Positions 4,887 to 6,112 of a DNA stretch of 6,112 bases are shown piece after piece. The notes beneath the pieces were generated by a model that saw only the letters and a program-made list of their open reading frames with translations, did no database searches and had not been told where the DNA came from. The DNA is taken from assembly GCA_003499715.1 (NCBI GenBank), contig DNSH01000022.1, forward strand, positions 1-6,112. Reading direction: 5' to 3'. Source of the stretch: Candidatus Mesolinea sp. (GTDB lineage Bacteria; Chloroflexota; Anaerolineae; Anaerolineales; Anaerolineaceae). Position 1 is the stretch's first letter, and each line of letters starts with the position of its first letter. The translations under genes were made by a program, and so were the position numbers.

Positions 4887-5267
4887 ATGGCAGATTTAGA
4901 AAAAATCGTAGAGGAACTGAGCCAACTTTCTGTGTTGGAAGCCTCTGAACTGGTCAAACTTCTCGAAGAGAAATGGGGCGTTTCCGCCGCCGCACCGGTT
5001 GCAGCTGTTGCTGCTGGTCCGGCTGCTGCTGCACCCGCCGAAGAAGAAGAAGAGAAAACCGAGTTCAATGTGGTGCTCAAATCCACCGGTCCCAAGAAGA
5101 TCGACGTCATCAAAGTCATTCGTCAGCTGACTAGCTTAGGCTTGGTTGAAGCCAAGACCTTAGCTGAGACTGAAGGTGGCAAGGTGCTCGAAGGCGTGAG
5201 CAAGGAAGTTGCTAACGAAGCCAAAGCCAAGCTGGAAGAAGCCGGCGCAGAAGTCATCTTGGAGTAG
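4887..5267 (+). CDS. rplL: 50S ribosomal protein L7/L12
   Basis: L7/L12 is the multi-copy acidic stalk protein that recruits and stimulates EF-Tu, EF-G and other GTPases. The 126-aa product has the N-terminal dimerisation helices (1-32), an Ala/Pro hinge (34-51), a Glu run (52-56) and the globular factor-binding domain (58-126). That domain contains [13 protein letters not shown] (70-82), LGLVEAK (84-90) and [19 protein letters not shown] (103-121). LGLKEAK is more usual; V replaces K87. AGGAG (4873-4877) is 9 nt before the ATG. The 44 nt before the start are very A/T-rich, which may favour ribosome loading and help reach the several-fold excess over L10. Confidence 0.98.
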   Translation: MADLEKIVEELSQLSVLEASELVKLLEEKWGVSAAAPVAAVAAGPAAAAPAEEEEEKTEFNVVLKSTGPKKIDVIKVIRQLTSLGLVEAKTLAETEGGKVLEGVSKEVANEAKAKLEEAGAEVILE

Positions 5268-5281
5268 GATCTCTTTAGACC

Positions 5282-5313
5282 AAAAAAGCCGTATTTTAGG
5301 ATACGGCTTTTTT
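5282..5313. terminator. bidirectional terminator between rplL and lexA
   Basis: AAAAAAGCCGTAT (5282-5294) pairs perfectly with ATACGGCTTTTTT (5301-5313), 13 bp with a 6-nt loop. The T-run on the right serves rplL, and the A-run on the left gives a U-tract for lexA transcripts from the opposite strand. It lies 14 nt after the rplL stop and 20 nt beyond the lexA stop, so both convergent operons can end here. Confidence 0.93.
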
Positions 5314-5333
5314 AATTTAAACGATCTTGAGGA

Positions 5334-6035
5334 TTATGCTAACTGGCGGATGACGAGCACAACCTTGCCTTGAATTTCCACGATGCTTGGATCTTCGATT
5401 ATGATGGGCTTCATCAGTGGGTTTGCCGGCTGCAGGCGTACTTTGCCATTCTCTAAATAAAAGTATTTCAATGTGGTTTCATCCCGATCGGAGAGCCACA
5501 CTGCGACCATCTCACCGTTGCGCGCTTGGTCCACTTTCTTCATCACCACAATATCGCCATCGTTCACCATGGCATCGATCATAGAATCCCCAAAGACGCG
5601 CAGGGCATAGAGCTGCTCGGCGCCGTCGTTTTCGGGGAGCAAACCGCGGGCAATCTCCACGCCGGAGTCTGGGTCATAATAGCTGAAATCTGAAGGAGGC
5701 ACGGGCATCGGCTCGCCAGCGACGATATTGCCTACCAGCGGGATATTGATGACGGGCTCGAGCAGACGTTCCGCAGCGGTTTTGGATGTTTGCACCCGAA
5801 CGCCTTTTGCATTCTTGATCAGATTGATACCGCGCGAAACGTTGCTGCTGCGCTCGATGTATCCCATTTCAGCTAATTGGTTCAGATAATAGTTCACCAC
5901 GGAAGTGGAGCTTATCTCAGTGTAATCGCAAATTTCGCGAATGGAAGGTGGATAACCTCTCTCCAGTTGGTAACTTTCCAGAAAGGTGAGGATTTTTTTG
6001 TGTCGCGGGCTTAATCCGCTTTTGCGTCTTGCCAT
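5334..6035 (-). CDS. lexA: SOS repressor LexA
   Basis: LexA represses DNA-repair genes until RecA filaments trigger its self-cleavage. The 233-aa product has an N-terminal winged-helix domain (about 5-72, with PSIREICDYTEISSTSVVNY at 30-49). The S24 peptidase domain has the cleavage site Ala106-Gly107 (VAGEP), catalytic Ser151 (GDSM) and Lys190 (TTLKYFY), all present. It is somewhat longer than the roughly 200 aa of many LexA proteins. I chose the second of two adjacent ATGs because AGGG (6040-6043) is 4 nt from it but only 1 nt from the ATG at 6038. Upstream in-frame codons reach into the promoter and are excluded. It is convergent with rplL. Confidence 0.95.
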   Translation of the reverse strand: MARRKSGLSPRHKKILTFLESYQLERGYPPSIREICDYTEISSTSVVNYYLNQLAEMGYIERSSNVSRGINLIKNAKGVRVQTSKTAAERLLEPVINIPLVGNIVAGEPMPVPPSDFSYYDPDSGVEIARGLLPENDGAEQLYALRVFGDSMIDAMVNDGDIVVMKKVDQARNGEMVAVWLSDRDETTLKYFYLENGKVRLQPANPLMKPIIIEDPSIVEIQGKVVLVIRQLA

Positions 6036-6078
6036 CATACCCTGCTTTCTCTGGTTTGTTTGATTAATTATTGCATAA

Positions 6079-6107
6079 ATAATATCAGAACAAATGTTCA
6101 CTGTCAA
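6079..6107 (-). promoter_or_regulatory. sigma-70-type promoter of lexA
   Basis: Read on the - strand, TTGACA (6107-6102) is followed by a 17-nt spacer and TATTAT (6084-6079). This is a consensus -35 and a -10 with one mismatch at ideal spacing. Transcription should begin near 6071-6073, about 36 nt before the start codon. A LexA box fills the spacer. Confidence 0.9.
6088..6099 (-). promoter_or_regulatory. LexA operator (SOS box)
   Basis: GAACATTTGTTC on the - strand is a perfect GAAC-N4-GTTC palindrome, the SOS-box form known from Bacillus and other Gram-positive bacteria, unlike the E. coli CTGT-N8-ACAG form. It lies within the 17-nt spacer between -35 and -10, so LexA bound here would exclude RNA polymerase and give autorepression. 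Confidence 0.9.
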
Positions 6108-6112
6108 GGGCA

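Noticed and set aside
6036..6107. Longer LexA starting upstream at the TTG codon at 6107 or the GTG codon at 6101.
   Set aside because: These codons lie inside the -35 box and SOS operator, upstream of the predicted transcription start.
1..6112. Mobile elements, CRISPR arrays, phage genes or foreign islands.
   Set aside because: None seen; all genes are core functions in conserved order with similar base composition.

Overview
The window is a core translation and transcription locus, not an accessory island. In order on the + strand it carries tRNA-Tyr(GUA), tRNA-Thr(GGU), tuf (EF-Tu), rpmG (L33), tRNA-Trp(CCA), secE, nusG, rplK (L11), rplA (L1), an L10-type leader with an attenuator, rplJ (L10) and rplL (L7/L12). 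A bidirectional terminator follows, and lexA converges from the - strand. The tRNA/tuf/secE/nusG/rplKAJL order is widely conserved in bacteria. The EF-Tu, LexA and NusG sequences, balanced base composition and GAAC-N4-GTTC SOS box best fit a Chloroflexota bacterium, probably class Anaerolineae. That placement is from memory of family sequences, not from a search.

Region by region: 1-70 holds no gene I can support. 71-258 has two tRNAs separated by a short perfect hairpin. 307-1512 is tuf. 1513-1775 contains an unusual rpmG start region, in which the only good Shine-Dalgarno (SD) lies 43 nt upstream and a perfect 11-bp stem fills the gap, followed by the short rpmG gene. 1776-1848 is tRNA-Trp, followed by a 12-bp hairpin without a U-tract. 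1910-2805 is secE-nusG. 2806-4082 is rplK-rplA, each preceded by a near-identical small RNA structure ending 1-2 nt before its SD. These structures resemble the L1-binding site of 23S rRNA. 4083-4286 is a gene-free stretch holding an extended -10 promoter, the L10 leader, a perfect 13-bp terminator and a hairpin over the rplJ SD. 4287-5267 is rplJ-rplL. 5282-5313 is the shared terminator. 5334-6038 is lexA, with its promoter and a perfect SOS box at 6079-6107.

The genes supply the elongation factor, charged-tRNA substrates, the L11/L10/L12 stalk and L1 stalk of the ribosome, the NusG transcription factor and the SecE translocon subunit. Control appears layered: L1 feedback at two sites, L10-L12 feedback through attenuation, and LexA autorepression on the opposite strand. 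I see no undescribed multi-gene system. The items most worth a second look are regulatory RNA structures: the looped-out SD of rpmG, the doubled L1 sites, the rplJ RBS hairpin, and a divergent cysteine-free EF-Tu.
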